DNA of 64,000 nucleotides from Flagellimonas onchidii (GTDB taxonomy: Bacteria; Bacteroidota; Bacteroidia; Flavobacteriales; Flavobacteriaceae), in NCBI RefSeq assembly GCF_004804315.1, contig NZ_SRXX01000012.1, forward strand, positions 1 to 64,000, given 5' to 3'. This document shows, one piece after another, positions 63,701-64,000 of the stretch; within the stretch, counting starts at the first letter, position 1; each line of letters starts with the position of its first letter. The notes beneath the pieces were generated by a model. That model was given only the letters and a program-made list of their open reading frames with translations. It searched no databases and was not told where the DNA came from. The position numbers and the translations under genes were made by a program.

Positions 63701-64000
63701 GTGTTGAAAATCAGAAAATTTGCCGCAATTGATATTGGTTCCAATGCTATTCGATTGCTGGTGAATAATGTCATCGAGCACAAGGACAAACCGGTCACCT
63801 TTAAAAAAAGCGAGATTATAAGGGTGCCCGTACGTTTAGGGGAAGATGCTTTTACCAATGGTGTAATATCTGAACATAACCTGAACAGATTGGTCAAGGC
63901 TATGAAATCCTTTGATTTGCTGATGCAGGTTTACGGCGTGGAAAAATATATGGCGTGCGCTACTTCGGCCTTGCGCGAAGCAAAAAATGGAGAGCGAGTT
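63701..64000 (+). CDS. ppx: Exopolyphosphatase/GppA phosphatase, 5' part
   Basis: The first 100 codons of a Ppx/GppA protein, cut by the window end. The frame reads KIRKFAAIDIGSNAIRLLV with the ASKHA phosphate-1 motif DIGSNAIRL, then KKSEIIRVPVRLGEDAF and the segment ACATSALREAKNG typical of the family. The start is GTG at 63701 or TTG at 63704, seven or ten bases after the ppk1 stop; neither has a clear ribosome site. Degrades polyphosphate from the ends, opposite to the enzyme upstream. Incomplete, so the guanosine-pentaphosphatase alternative cannot be tested. Confidence 0.9.
   Translation, partial: MLKIRKFAAIDIGSNAIRLLVNNVIEHKDKPVTFKKSEIIRVPVRLGEDAFTNGVISEHNLNRLVKAMKSFDLLMQVYGVEKYMACATSALREAKNGERV

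Overview
The window looks like chromosome from a marine member of the Flavobacteriaceae (Bacteroidota), close in gene content and style to Muricauda/Flagellimonas. The reasons are low G+C coding DNA, many exported lipoproteins with Cys followed by acidic residues, promoter elements of the Bacteroidota type (TAnnTTTG, with TTTG about 19 bp upstream), few recognisable Shine-Dalgarno sites, and Bacteroidota-typical families (FAS1 lipoproteins, DUF4349, head-GIN proteins, the MoxR/DUF58/SpoIIM locus). The genus is an inference. No rRNA, tRNA, CRISPR array, insertion sequence or prophage was seen.

Layout. 1-2.6 kb: a small exported NTF2-like protein, an M81 peptidase gene broken by a one-base frameshift, and a DUF3820 gene. 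2.6-6.3 kb: pyrG and yidC. 6.5-11 kb: two large multi-FAS1 lipoproteins. 11.4-14 kb: mnmA, a flavin oxidoreductase and a small exported protein. 14-21.5 kb: a compact membrane/AAA+ locus (SpoIIM-like, membrane protein, DUF4129, DUF4350, MoxR, DUF58) facing an RDD protein and a TRIC-type channel. 21.5-24.9 kb: cyclophilin lipoprotein, Nudix CoA pyrophosphatase, an unusual acyltransferase, and an ECF sigma factor with a membrane protein. 24.9-32.8 kb: M20 amidohydrolase, NDH-2, xerD, an outer-membrane beta-barrel candidate, aroQ, a soluble sugar dehydrogenase, DUF3817 and lpdA. 32.8-35 kb: DinB-like protein, two MsrB (one cytosolic, one lipoprotein) and a collagen-like lipoprotein interrupted by an amber codon. 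35-42.3 kb: glgB, a GH31 alpha-glucosidase, an M48 lipoprotein protease, an MFS transporter and a frameshifted NTF2-like lipoprotein. 42.3-47.7 kb: DUF4349 lipoprotein, a probable transmembrane regulator with a lipoprotein partner, and an ECF sigma/anti-sigma operon that ends in two repeat-rich exported proteins. 48-60.2 kb: lon, cmk, sulfatase, erythromycin-esterase-like protein, LysM protein, rpsA, pyrR-pyrB, a STAS-like protein and rnz. 60.2-64 kb: a telomere-like heptamer repeat, pdxH, then sixA-like/ppk1/ppx, with ppx cut by the window edge.

How the genes work together. Most of the window is housekeeping: pyrimidine synthesis (pyrG, pyrR, pyrB, cmk), translation and RNA processing (mnmA, rpsA, rnz), membrane protein insertion (yidC), proteolysis (lon) and polyphosphate metabolism. 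The most interesting parts are envelope-related and poorly characterised: the MoxR/SpoIIM/RDD locus; the block at 42.3-47.7 kb with a putative membrane-tethered DNA-binding protein next to a 16-bp palindrome and a sigma/anti-sigma/repeat-protein operon; a consensus sigma-54 promoter ahead of a 27-codon ORF and lon; and a (CTCAACC)11 tract whose complement can form G-quadruplexes. Three genes carry single-base lesions (two -1 events in short homopolymers and one amber codon). They are either young pseudogenes or sequencing errors.
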